Below are positions 46,935 to 57,396 of a stretch of 64,000 nucleotides of DNA, piece by piece. The notes beneath the pieces are model-generated. The model was not told the origin of the DNA, ran no database searches, and saw only the letters and a program-made list of their open reading frames with translations. Source of the stretch: Pisaster brevispinus. Lineage: Eukaryota; Echinodermata; Asteroidea; Forcipulatida; Asteriidae. The stretch lies in assembly GCA_023634235.1 (NCBI GenBank), contig JAMKCF010000162.1, forward strand, positions 1 through 64,000, read 5' to 3'. Within the stretch, counting starts at the first letter, position 1; each line of letters opens with the position of its first letter. The translations under genes and the position numbers were made by a program.

Positions 46935-47842
46935 GCTGAAATTTGAAAAGTTCAGAGATAATCGGTTTTAAAACTCAACGCTTTTGTCTTGAACCCATAT
47001 CTACAGGATTTCCTGTAGAACACGCAAACGCTTTTAGCGCCTAAGTACGAGAAAACCTGTAGATGAGTACAAAGTTAGTGTCTTTTTTTGTACCCAACTA
47101 CTAGTAATATAAGATGGTAAAGATGACAAAATTAGATATCACATTCAAAAGACTGGTGAGCTCTCTCCAACAGTATTCAGTTTCTTTGGATATGTTTATT
47201 TGCAATGCAGCAATAAGTGCTACTTTAAAAAATGTGACAACATTACCCTGAGTAAATGAAAGGCTTATTTCACACGATAAATTTAATTTCACATAGTTAT
47301 CATCACAATGATCTGTAGTGATACCAGATAAGGTGCATCATTAGATAAGACGCAGTGATTTTTGTTGCACATTTGAAAGTCAGATAATTGTACAATTAGG
47401 TACCAGGCGTAGCAACCTTTACTATGACATTTAGGCTGATAACCTATTTCTGCTCAGCAATTTTCTACTGCGCGCATAACATTTTGTGTGTGCTATAACA
47501 GGCTTAATGAAATTAGGCTAAAGGTCCAATCTCATGTACAGTTGCTTACCTCAAAACTACGCTAAACCTTAAAAACTACACTTTATAACTATACACTGCG
47601 TTATTTTAAATAATGTGACAACATTACCCTGAGCAAATGAAAGGCTCATTTTAGAGGATGAATTTAATTTCACACAGTGATCATCACAATGATCTATAGT
47701 GGTTCCAGATAAGACACGCCATTAGAAAAGACGTAGTGATTTTGTTGCACCTATGAAAGTCAGATAAGCCGCGTCAAGTATGAAGGAAATTAAGGTACTT
47801 TTACTGCCTACACTGAGATTTAACACCCATTTCTCAACAAAC

Positions 47843-48014
47843 ATGGAGAGTCAGGGATCCATGGCAACACCGTATAACAAGCTGAGTATCCTGGAAAGGA
47901 GTTTGATTCATCAGAGACAAACTCCAGCAGGACTTCCCTCCCGATGGTTGACCGGTCGATTGGGCCAAGCTGGCCGCACAGGTTGACGTTCTGGCCTGTC
48001 CTCAAATCACTCAG
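47843..48014 (-). pseudogene. CUB-gene copy B, CUB C-terminal-half exon
   Basis: It has the same length (172 nt) as the exon at 33020-33191. It reads DLRTGQNVNLCGQLGPIDRS and EVLLEFVSDESNSFPGYSAC. The acceptor is TTACAG and the donor context is CCAT|GTTTG, weaker than CCAG in copy A. The frame is open. Confidence 0.68.
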
Positions 48015-48344
48015 CTGTAAATGACACAATCAAATCAAGAATTGTCAAAAATACATCTAATGATCTTTCAAACAGTTTTCTTCAAGAAGTGGGAAACAAT
48101 GTAAACATTATTTCACTGATAAGTGGATTTGCAAAAAAATGTTCAACATTTTTTAAATTTAAAATCTAAGATCATTTCAGCATTGTAAGATTGTCATTAG
48201 AACAAATTGATTGAAAATTGCTTTTGTGAACAAAAAAGTGTGGGCAGGTTATAAGAAATTGTTCTCTCAGCCAATCAAATTCAATGGGAAATATTTGAAA
48301 CATATTTCACAAGTTGTTTAAATCTTAAGGAGAAAGATTCTGAT

Positions 48345-48500
48345 CTTGAGGTAGTCAGATGTGCAGCTTCCCGCCAAGTTTTTCCAACTTGAACTCACTG
48401 AAAACAATCTGAACCCTGAGGTCTAATTGCGAGTGTTTCAGCCACTGACACTTGGCATCTGGTGGATAGTCCAATGGAAGTTGACAGACAAGAGGTCTCC
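48345..48500 (-). pseudogene. CUB-gene copy B, CUB N-terminal-half exon, fused to CTR9 tail
   Basis: It reads LDYPPDAKCQWLKHSQLDLR and VQIVFSEFKLEKLG, with a shifted start around SVNF. The donor position reads AT where copy A has GT, so splicing is lost. Instead of an acceptor, its 5' edge runs directly into CTR9 C-terminal coding sequence at about 48500. Confidence 0.65.
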
Positions 48501-48859
48501 TCAGTCAACGACCCCTTCATTACCAGACGCCGCTCCGTCCAACACTGCTTCTTCCCCCGCCGGACCCCTCTCCTTCAGATGCTGCCTTCTCGTTCCCCGA
48601 TACAGCATCTGATCTCTGACCCTCACTGCCTGACCCCTCTGCTTCGCTACCTGACCTCTGACCCTCATCACTGTCTGACTGAAGTGCCTTGCTACGAGGT
48701 TTACTCTCCCCCTCGGACTCAGACCCAGAAGCTTGATCTTGACCTTCAGATCTTGATTTCCTTTCATCGGAGTCGCTGGAGTCCGAGGCGATACGGCGGA
48801 TGCGACCACAACTCTTAGGTGGTGACGGTTTCTGACTACCAGACGCTTCCTCATTGTCA
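48501..48859 (-). pseudogene. CTR9: CTR9 exon, serine/acidic tail
   Basis: Acceptor TTTTAG precedes DNEEASGSQKPSPPKSCGRI, then IASDSSDSDERKSRSEGQDQ and repeated SGSE/SEG. Two frames compete at the end: one ends GRSGVW with TAA at 48517-48519, the other ends GNEGVVD with TGA at 48501-48503. The second is more acidic and more like a CTR9 tail, implying a frameshift near 48570. The tail is typically disordered. Confidence 0.72.
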
Positions 48860-49289
48860 CTAAAATAAAAAGGAAATAAAATAACGAATGCCATCATTTA
48901 AGAGGATGTAATTTTGTAAAACTTCATAAATCTTAATGCTTTGTTTTGAAGAATATCAATTTTTCTAAGCAGAATGACATCAAGCCATAAATTGCTTGGT
49001 CTGGTGTCCTAATGATGTGTTTTGTCATTAGTGAGTTGTGATTGAAAAACACAAGTTTTCCTTTTGAAATACAACAAACGAAACATACAAACTGCCATTT
49101 TGTAGAGTGAAAACTTAGGTTCTAGAAAACAGAAGACTATATTCTGTTTACACAAAACCCACACAAATTCAAGGAATATTTCTGCGAATCACTGTAGTCT
49201 ACTTTTAAAATACTTTTCCAACCACATTCATTTCAAAACAAATGTTTTTTACATCCCAGAGCGCCCAATGTGTCCCTTTGATAGAGAGA

Positions 49290-49501
49290 GATAGACAAAA
49301 ACTGAAATGAACTGGTCTCATCAATCTGAAGCCTCTCTCCCTCTGAGTCCAACTCACTAGAAGACACGATAGCCTTGGACTTAAACTTGCCAGGCTTGTC
49401 CTCTTCAATCCGGGATTCTCGGATCCCTTTGCGGCTGCGAGATGCTCCGCTCTCGCCGGACTTGCGCTCCTTGCGCTTGTGCAGGGCCGATTCCTCACCG
49501 T
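49290..49501 (-). pseudogene. CTR9: CTR9 exon, basic/serine segment
   Basis: It reads GEESALHKRKERKSGESGAS, then KPGKFKSKAIVSSSELDSEG and ERLQI. GK.KSKAI.SSS is a conserved CTR9 phrase. An upstream TGA is in frame if the exon begins earlier than about 49501, and no canonical donor is seen after DETSS, so the borders are uncertain. Confidence 0.7.
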
Positions 49502-49791
49502 CTCATGTCTTACGAGGTTTGGTTTAATGAAAGTAAATAGTTCATTTGTGACACTCTTCAAAATCATTTTATACCTGAAAAGTCTTCTTTGGACTTTTGC
49601 TTTCTTACTTTCATGATCAGTTTTGACATGAGGTTAGAGACACTTGGAAAATAACCAAATCAACAAACCTACTAGAGTCCTTAAAACTTTTGCCCTGACT
49701 CAGTTTTTGAAAATTTCTCGTGTTCCAATGGTCATAGCTGAAAACATTTGTTTAGAAATTTTACAAGTTTCTTTGTTAGTTTATTTCTAAC

Positions 49792-49937
49792 CTTCTTTTC
49801 TTGGCCTTATTTTCTCGTTTCCCATCGTCGTCTCCTTCTTCGTCACTTCGCTGCTTCTTTCGCTTCTTTTGGGGTTTGGCTTCTCCCGTGTCCATCTCAC
49901 TGTCACTTCCCTCGCTGTATATCTCGCCCTTGGATTT
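49792..49937 (-). pseudogene. CTR9: CTR9 exon, lysine/acidic segment
   Basis: It reads KSKGEIYSEGSDSEMDTGEA, then KPQKKRKKQRSDEEGDDDGK and RENKAKKRR. Acceptor GATAG and donor AAG|GTTAGA are present. The frame is open. Confidence 0.72.
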
Positions 49938-49975
49938 CTATCATGAATAATTCAACCTCATGAGTATTATTGCCT

Positions 49976-50065
49976 CATGATTATCCATAGACTCATTCAT
50001 GATTATTCATAGACTCAACCATGATTATCCATAGAATCATCCATGATTATTCATTACACTGTTTC
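49976..50065. repeat. ~27-bp tandem repeat
   Basis: Three to four copies of a unit containing CATGATTATCCATAGACTCA lie in an intron. Confidence 0.6.
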
Positions 50066-50337
50066 ATATGATCCAGAGAACCTTTCAAATGAATCATTTT
50101 GCTATTTCAATCGTAACTAATTCAGCCTCACAAATATTTTTGTCATAGTTATTCATACAAATTTAATAATCTTACATTAAACTGTTGTGTTATATATTCT
50201 CTATACCTCAGAATAAAATATTTTTCTCGGTTTACACAGAAATGAAAGACTAATCTAGGTCAAAAGTAATCATGAATAAATAAAGAAGTTCCAATGAGCA
50301 TTCGTTTTACAAATAATTGAAATCAAATTTGTCCAAC

Positions 50338-50470
50338 CTTTCCACGTCTACCACCACCTCCTTTGCGGACAGGTTCGGGTTCAGCAACCACCAGGATGTT
50401 TTTGGTTTTCTCGAGCTCTCTTCTCCATCTGCTCTTTACTTCGTTGTTCCACTTTTTGTTGACGGGCCAT
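50338..50470 (-). pseudogene. CTR9: CTR9 exon with frameshift
   Basis: The start reads MARQQKVEQRSKEQMEKRA. The rest reads in another frame as EKTKNILVVAEPEPVRKGGG and GRRGK. The two frames overlap around 50390-50410. EKTKNIL is a conserved CTR9 phrase and the GGGGRR block follows it in family members. Acceptor TTCCAG and donor AAG|GTTGGA are present. Confidence 0.75.
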
Positions 50471-51196
50471 CTGGAATCGAGTAATACAAACTACACAAGA
50501 AAATGGCATTCATAAAAACAAGCAAAACTGTACAAAGTACAAAACAGTGCTACCAAAAGAGGTTAATCGTTAAAGACCAGCTCAAACAAAAAACGGATAC
50601 AACTCATCTTTGCTGAAATTCATTTGAAATGTTGAAATGTTGAATTTTAAATATAAAAAAACCACAATAATTTTTGAACACCCTTGTTCTGTGCTTAACT
50701 TTAGAAAGATTTGTGAAAAGCTCTGTTACATCATCACTCCTATTGCGTCATATAAGGACGCTCCATTTTGTATAGCTGCTTTGTTGCAACATGGAGGTAT
50801 AACAACGCAACATTCAACACATGACGTCAAGGATTTGTTATTTTGACACATGCCATCAGTGGCAGAGGTGTAGCTAGTTTTTCAAAACCTTGAGATTGGG
50901 GCCTAATTTTTTAATCGAAAAATATGAAAATTCAGAAGTGTAGCGGTATTTTTAAAATTACAATTAAATTATAAACACATTTAAATAGCATTACCGGTAA
51001 GAATTACTTGCTCGAGTAGCTGTTTAATAGTATTACAACAAAAACAGAATAGTTGATGATATAATTGACTTAAAGTTTTCTACTGGTAGCCCTTCAAAAT
51101 CATGGTCTGTCCCTAACAAAGAATCATCACTGTTTGGTTTTTGTGCCCAGATTATACCAAAAGGTTAAAAAAAGGCTCGTTCTTTACATTCTTTAC

Positions 51197-51332
51197 ATGT
51201 TCCTCCATCTGTTTCTGCCTGAGTGCATCTCGTTCTTGATCTTGACCTTGTCTTAAGACTCTTTCTTCCTCGTCTTGATGCCTTGCTCGTCCAACATGAT
51301 ACTGGGCCTGACTTAGAAGATCGGAGCATTGT
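51197..51332 (-). pseudogene. CTR9: CTR9 exon, coiled-coil segment, intact
   Basis: It reads [20 protein letters not shown], then [20 protein letters not shown] and QMEEH, ending CAT|GTAAAG. The match to CTR9 residues about 857-905 is unmistakable. It is the most upstream C-terminal exon here. Confidence 0.82.
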
Positions 51333-51477
51333 CTGCCCAGGATAGAAACAAAATTAATAAATAAATAATGAATTAATAAATTTGAAAAAAAAGTTATTTA
51401 ATTTGGATTGATAATTTTTATTACTAGGAAGCTACTCCAAAAATTTAAACATGAAATGACGTGGAAAGTTTATAACC

Positions 51478-51725
51478 GTGTCGAGGCCACGCGGTTAAGA
51501 GCACCAGACTCAAGCTCTGGTGTTTCTGATGAGCGTAGCGTGGGTTCAAATCCAAGTCTTGGACACTTAACCATTGTTGCTTCGTCCTTTGGATGGGACG
51601 TAAAGCCCTAGGTCCAATGTGTTATGTAACACACGTCAAAGAACCCAGTTACACTTATCGCTAAGAGACGGGGTTTGCCCCGGTATTTCTGGCAGTGGCT
51701 GCTGAATGCGCCGCAGTACCTTGTT
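51478..51725 (+). mobile_element. tRNA-Leu-derived SINE feeding a minisatellite
   Basis: The head matches the SINE at 29449 (AAGAGCACCAGACTCAAGC, then GGTTCAAATCC as a decayed B box). The body follows normally down to GGGGTTTGCCCCGGTATTTC and CACCTTGTTAAT-like sequence, where the tandem array starts. Confidence 0.85.
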
Positions 51726-52423
51726 AATCCTAAGAGACGGGGTTTGCCCCGGTATTTCTGGCAGTGGCTGCTGAATGCTCTGCAGCACCTTGTTAATCCT
51801 AAGAGACGGGGTTTGCCTTGGTATTTCTGGCAGTAGCTGCTGAATGCGCCGCAGCACCTTGTTAATCCTAAGAGACGGGGTTTGCCTTGGTATTTCTGGC
51901 AGTGGCTGCTGAATGCGCCGCAGCACCTTGTTAATCCTAAGAGACGGGGTTTGCCCCGGTATTTCTGGCAGTGGCTGCTGAATGCACCGCAGCACCTTGT
52001 TAATCCTAAGAGACGGGGTTTGCCCTGTTATTTCTGGCAGTGGCTGCTGAATGCGTCGCAGCACCTTGTTAATCCTAAGAGACGGGGTTTGCCCCGGTAT
52101 TTCTGGCAGTGGCTGCTGAATGCACCGCAGCACCTTGTTCATCCTAAGAGACGGGGTTTGCCTTGGTATTTCTGGCAGTGGCTGCTGATTGCGCCGCAGT
52201 ACCTTGTTAATCCTAAGAGACGGGGTTTGCCTTGGTATTTCTGGCAGTGGCTGCTAAATGCGCCGCAGCATCTTGTTAATCCTAAGAGATGGGTTTTGCC
52301 CCGGTATTTCTGGCAGTGGCTGCTGAATGCACCGCAGCGCCTTGTTAATCCTAAGAGATGGGGTTTGCCCCGGTATTTCTGGCAGTGGCTGCTGAATGCG
52401 CCGCAGCACCTTGTTAATCCTTA
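51660..52423 (+). repeat. 69-bp minisatellite derived from the SINE 3' body
   Basis: About eleven units of 69 bp repeat CCTAAGAGACGGGGTTTGCC, CCGGTATTTCTGGCAGTGGC and TGCTGAATGCGCCGCAGCAC (then CTTGTTAAT). 69 is 23 codons, so open frames exist on both strands and are artefacts. The unit equals the SINE segment between its AAGAG and CTTGTAA phrases. Confidence 0.92.
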
Positions 52424-52559
52424 AAAGTTGCTTCATAAATCAGTCTCATAATTCAACAAACTTAATTTTGGTCTTAAAAATGTTTCTGTTTTTCAAGCCC
52501 CTCAAGTAATTTATTGAAAGATTTGTGCACAATCAAAACAAGAAAACAGTTCGCCATGG

Positions 52560-55156
52560 TGGAAACGTCGACTGGAGGGTCAAATTAAAGACTTGCGAAA
52601 AGATCTCAGCAGAATAGAGCAAATGAATAAGGGTTGATTGAAAGGTTCAGACTTGAGGAATGCAGTCATGACAAAGTACAATGTCAAAGGTAAGGGGGTG
52701 AGTGTTGTAATAGAGGAGATAAAACAAAGGGTTAAGGCTAAGGCTGCAAAAGTAAATAGGTATGATGACAGAGTTAGGCAGTTTCATTAGAATAGGTTAT
52801 TCAACACCAATCAGCGTCAGTTGTTTAAGGAATTGGACGGGAAGGCTGACAATAAAAAGTGGGCCCGAAACCAGCAGAGGCAAGAACTTTCTGGGGTGGT
52901 ATTTGGGACTGACTAGTACAGCACAATTGACAAGCGGAATGGCCAACGGGCATGAAAGATGAATTGAGAGGCTTGATGTGGACAAGGTAAAGAGACAGGT
53001 AAAAAAAGTGCCAAATTGGAAAGCCCCTGGTCCAGACCACGTGCATGGGTACTGGTTGAAGAACTTCCGTAGTTTGCATGAGCGAATGGCCCTACAATTG
53101 CAAGACTGTCTAGGACATGGTAAGGTCCCATGTTGGATGACTGAGGCAAGAGCGGTTTTGATCATGAAGGATGTCAAGAAAGGTAACATTGCTAGTAACT
53201 ATAGACCAACCACGTGTCTACCTGTGATGTATAAACTCTTGACCAGTATGATTGCAGAAGACCTCTATCGTCATATGGATGACCAGCAGTTGTTTCCAGA
53301 GGAGCAGAAAGGCTGAAAGAAGTGGTCCAAAGGTACGAAGGATCAACTTATCATCGATAAGGCTGTACTGAAGGACTGCAGGAGCAGAAAGACGAACTTG
53401 GCAATGGCGTGGATCGATTACAAGAAGGCGTATGACATGGTATCGCACACGTGGATAATGGAATGCCTGGATATGGTTGGAGTGGTAAAGCGTCTTCTAG
53501 GTGAGAGCATGAAGACATGGCGAACTAATCTGACGCCCAAAAATTGCTAGTCTGGGCAAGGAATGCATAAGAAAAGGGGTTTTCCAAGGTGACTCTTTGT
53601 CTCCGCTCCTGTTTGTTCTGGCACTGATGCCCCTGTCGATGATTCTGAGGAAGGTGAGTGCAGGTTATGAAATAAAGAAGGACGGATGTAAGATCAACCA
53701 TCTGCTTTTTATGAACGATTTGCAAAGAATGAGGTGGAGATCAATTCTTTGGTGCAGACTGTCAGGATTTTCAGCGATGACATCGGGATGCAGTTTGGCC
53801 TGGAGAAATGTGCTTCAATGACCATGAAGAGGGGAAAGAGGGTACCTTCCGACGGTATTGTTCTGCCAGATGGTGCACAGATGAGGGCTTTGGGTGAGGA
53901 AGAGAGTTATCGGTATCTTAGTGTACTTGAATGGAACCATTTCCTTCACGAGGAATCAAAGGTGAGGTTGAGGGCAGAGTACACCAGACAGGTAAAGAAA
54001 TGTTTGAAGTCGAAACTGAACGGGGGGAACATGGTTAAGGCAAATAACACATGGGCCGTGTCTTTGGTGAGGTATAGTGCGGGTATTATCGAGTGGACTA
54101 AGGAAGATCTAGATGTCATGGACAGGAGAATGAGAAAACTGATGACCATGAATGGTATGCTTCATCCGCGGGCGAATGTGAGCAGACTTTATCTTCCGAG
54201 GTCAGAGGGCGATAGGGGGTTGCTAAGTGTGGCAGACAGTGTCAACATTGAGCGCAGGAGCTTACATTGTCATAATTAGGAGGACTGAGGAGAACTTGTT
54301 GAAAGTGGCGCAGAAGTACACGAAGGCGGGCGAAGTTGGGCCGAAGGAGTACAAGGGAGGAAAGGAAAGAGGAAAGACATCAAGGTTGGCGGAACAAACC
54401 ACTTCATGGCCAGTTCTTGAGTGCACTGAAGAAGTTGCCAGCAGCAAGTCCTGGAATAGGTTAAAGAGCGTAGAACTTAAGAAGGAAACAGAGGGCTTGA
54501 TTACTGCGGCACAAGACCAGTCTCTAAGGACAAATGTAATGAAGGCAAGGATAGAGAAAGCAAATGTCTCTCCTATGTGCAGAATGTGCAGAATGTGTAA
54601 TAAGGCAGAGGAGACTGTATTTCATATTGTCAGTGAATGTAGTATGATGGCCCAGACGGAGTACAAAGGAAGACACAACAAGTTGGCCAAATTTATTCAC
54701 TTGGATCTGTGTAAAAAGAACGGTGTCTAAAGTGACTGCAAAAATGGTACGAGCATGATCCGGATAAAGTTGTTGAGACCGACCAGGTCAAGATCTTCTG
54801 GGACTTTAACATTCAGACTGATCATGTTAAAGATCATAGGCGTCCGGATGTTGAAGTCTTAGATAAGACGAAGAAGATGTGTCATCTTATTGACATAGCT
54901 GGGCCGGGTGATATAAGGGTCGCTAAGAAGGAGACAGAAAAGATCCAAAAGTATCAAGACCTGGCCAGGGAACTTCGTAAGATTTGGCAGGTGAAGGTGA
55001 AAGTAGTCCCTGTGGTGGGTGGAGCACTTGGCACTATTCCGAAAGCACTTGGGAAACATCTAGAGGAAATAGGGACAAGTGTGAAGGTAGATCTATTACA
55101 GAAGGCGGCGCTTTTGGGAACAGCGAGGATTCTCAGAAAGACCCTTGAGATCTAAG
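52560..55156 (+). pseudogene. RLE-type non-LTR retrotransposon (R2/NeSL-like), degenerate
   Basis: The 5' part is badly decayed (NQRQLFKELDGKADNKKWAR). The reverse transcriptase follows: [63 protein letters not shown]. The catalytic box reads FMNDL (53708-53722) instead of FMDDL. After the thumb comes CRMC..KAEETVFHIVSEC, a Cys/His cluster, then RPDVEVLDK, a restriction-like endonuclease core near 54843-54870, ending ARILRKTLEI and TAA. Several stops and shifts occur. Clade assignment is by domain order. An AATAAT tail follows at 55240-55262. Confidence 0.82.
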
Positions 55157-55262
55157 GCTACGGGACGTAGCCTGACTCGAGGAGTTACCGGCACAAAGGA
55201 AAATGTGATCTTTCTTTTGCATGCTGTAATAGAATGAAATAATAATAATCATAATAATAACA

Positions 55263-55645
55263 CAGCATTTGTATGGCACACTTTCTCTGTGAAACATTCA
55301 AAGAATTCTCAGATGTGCTCATAGGCCAATCTAAAAAGAAGTGGGAAATGTCATGTGTGTCTCTTAGATATTTAGGCAGAGAGTTCCAGAGGCGGGGGGC
55401 GGGGTGCAATGTTAGAAAAGGCCCTATCACCATAAGTGGCAAGGGGAGTTCGGGGAACAAACAGCATGCTGCCCGATGACCTCAGACCTGGCACTGACAT
55501 GCTGGTGCTGAAGCATGCTCTGAAGGTAGGGAGGGGGCTGAACCATGAAGTGCTTTGAATGTCAGGAGGTTGTATGCGGGTCTAAGCTTTACCACACCTG
55601 AGGGTGTTTCAAAGTTTCCTATTTTTTGCTACAAGGTTTGCGGAG
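55263..55645. repeat. Unclassified dispersed-looking sequence after the retroelement
   Basis: The block begins ACAGCATTTGTATGGCACAC and ends GAGGTTGTATGCGGG. It has the feel of a SINE or LINE 3' part but I see no second copy in the window. Confidence 0.3.
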
Positions 55646-55671
55646 CTATATTCCAAACATAAAACCCACTT

Positions 55672-55810
55672 ATTTACATAGCACCATGTAACGGTTTAAA
55701 AGGTGGCGCAACCTGCAGCCAAACATACCCCCGAAAACACCAGGGTCAACCTTTTCTCTTAATGATAAGTGTACTGAGTTCTTTTACACGCATTACACAA
55801 CACACAGGAC
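55672..55810 (-). mobile_element. tRNA-Leu-type SINE, 3' part, minus orientation
   Basis: The reverse complement reads GTAAAAGAACTCAGTACAC, AGAAAAGGTTGACCCTGGTG and TTACATGGTGCTATG. These match the body of the SINE at 29449. The head is missing. Confidence 0.75.
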
Positions 55811-55978
55811 ATGCTGGAAGATGGGTATGAGTGCAGTGGGCCACAAATTTATTAAATTTTTTTTTTCTACAAGTCTGTGATACAATGACTTTGCCCCCGC
55901 TGAAAACAATGGCCTTCAAAGATGTCTGTCACAGACCCCCCCCCCCCCCAAAAAAAAACCCCCAAAACCCTGACTTAC

Positions 55979-56347
55979 CAACTCGATGAACATAAAGCTT
56001 GGGCTTGCCAGGGATATTGAAGTTGATGACATTGTCCAGCATTGGAATGTCTATACCACGGGCAGCCACGTCTGTCACCAGCATGACTTTGGTCTTCTTG
56101 CGAGTAAACTTAGCCACGTTGACTGTTCATGATCCGGCAGCCGATTTCACGAAACGCTAGGATTAATCTCGAGTTTGGACGAGTAACTAGTCCCAACTTA
56201 GGATTAATCTTAAGGTTTACATGTTACAGTGCAAGGCTGGGACTCGTCCTAAGTCCTAAGATTAGTCCTAAGTTAGGAAGAGTTTGGTGAAATCGATGGC
56301 AGGTCACTGTAGGTGTATCTGCAATTAATACCAGCCATTGTAAGGAT
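55979..56347 (-). pseudogene. DDX54: DDX54 exon with motif V, interrupted by a MITE
   Basis: The exon opens after CTTCAG with ILTMAGINCRYTYSDL, is broken by the MITE at 56141-56297, and resumes with a frameshifted junction. It then reads [20 protein letters not shown] and [20 protein letters not shown] to [22 protein letters not shown] is helicase motif V and YVHRVG begins motif VI. Confidence 0.85.
56141..56297. mobile_element. 157-bp MITE inserted in a DDX54 exon
   Basis: The ends read CCGATTTCACGAAAC and the complement of ATCGATTTCACCAAAC. Inner repeats of TAGGATTAATCT and its complement follow. GGCAG is present on both sides (56136-56140 and 56298-56302), as expected for a 5-bp target duplication. 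The flanks belong to one exon of DDX54. Confidence 0.85.
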
Positions 56348-56697
56348 CTGAAGGCAAAAATTACAGGAATTAATTTTTTTTAATGAAAAACTTGCAAAAC
56401 TGCAAAATTTGTTTGGAACTGGACCAAAAAGCGACCAGCACGAATCAGTATTCATAAATACCTTGGAGAGTTTATTCGTTCCGATTGGTCAAGATGTGAT
56501 CACGTGCTAGTGTTTCGCCATTCTTAAATCACCATTGACTTTGTGGTAGGAAATGTTTAAGACCAGTTGGATGACACAAAAATAGTGAGGGGCAAACTTT
56601 TCAGGATGCTGCTTCCCACCTGTGCTCAGACCTTCAGGAACATAATCAGTGGCCGATTGTTTAAGAGGAGGAAGGGGGACAGGAGAAGGAGGCGCTA

Positions 56698-57070
56698 ACC
56701 GTGGTGTTTCTGATCAGCAGAGTGTCGGTTCGAGTCCTGGTCCTGACACTTGTGTCCTGGAACAAGACACTTGACCACTGTTGCGGCGTCCTTTCGGATG
56801 GGACGTAAAGCCGTTGGTCCCGTGTGTTGTGTAATGCAAGTAAAAGAACACAGTGCACTTCTCAAAAAGAGAAGGGGTTTGCCCCGGTGTTCCTGGTTTG
56901 ATTGGCTACATATTGCGCCACAGCACCTTGTAAACCATTACATGGTGCTATGTAAAAGAGTAGGTCTCATACTTCAGAAACGTAGCTACACATACCTTGA
57001 AAGAAAATACGGAATGTTGAAGTGCCTTAAGCGTCATTGAGTGACTGATGTAAGAAGCCACTACTATTAT
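56698..57070 (+). mobile_element. tRNA-Leu-derived SINE, 5'-truncated
   Basis: It starts within the variable arm (TGGTGTTTCTGATCAGCAG), keeps B box GGTTCGAGTCC and runs through the full body to AGTGACTGATGTAAGAAGCC. It sits in a DDX54 intron. Confidence 0.82.
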
Positions 57071-57396
57071 TAATAAATTTGCCTAAGTTTCTGGAAGTTC
57101 TCTTAAAAACAAAAACAGCAAACAACTGTCTCTACACACTGTGGTTTTCCAACTTTTTTGCACCATTTTTATTCAGGTTCCCATTTACACGCCTGGGCTA
57201 AGAGAAGCAACTATGGTTAACTGCCTTGCTGAAGGACACAAGTGCCATGACTGGGAATCAAACCCACACTCTGACAACCCCAGAACTGCTCTAGAGCGCT
57301 CGGTCAAAACAAGCCACTACCGATAGAGGGAGGGCTAGTTTGGCCTCGCAGTGCTCATATTTCATTCAGTGTTTGCGGTGTACAGTGATTCCTCAC

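Larger units (their letters stand above)
42690..48490. repeat. Segmental duplication, copy B
   Basis: This is the partner of 30090-34110. It is longer because it retains a segment with two more CUB exons and non-coding sequence. 47200-47330 and 46085-46170 also echo each other (CAATATTACCCTGAGCAAATG versus CAACATTACCCTGAG), which points to internal duplication. Confidence 0.8.
48501..51332 (-). pseudogene. CTR9: CTR9 C-terminal region (five exon remnants), displaced
   Basis: The exons encode the part of CTR9 after the TPRs: a coiled, glutamine/glutamate-rich segment, a basic stretch and a serine/acidic tail. On the minus strand this set lies upstream of the TPR exons at 11.5-21.7 kb, the reverse of gene order. 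Residues about 704-856, which should join the two parts, were not found. It therefore comes from a second copy, a rearrangement or a misassembly. At least one exon has a frameshift. Confidence 0.78.

Noticed and set aside
51636..52436. Repeat proteins of 23-residue period on both strands, or a CRISPR-like array
   Set aside because: The 69-bp period is the SINE-derived minisatellite. Units are contiguous with no unique spacers, so it is not a CRISPR array.
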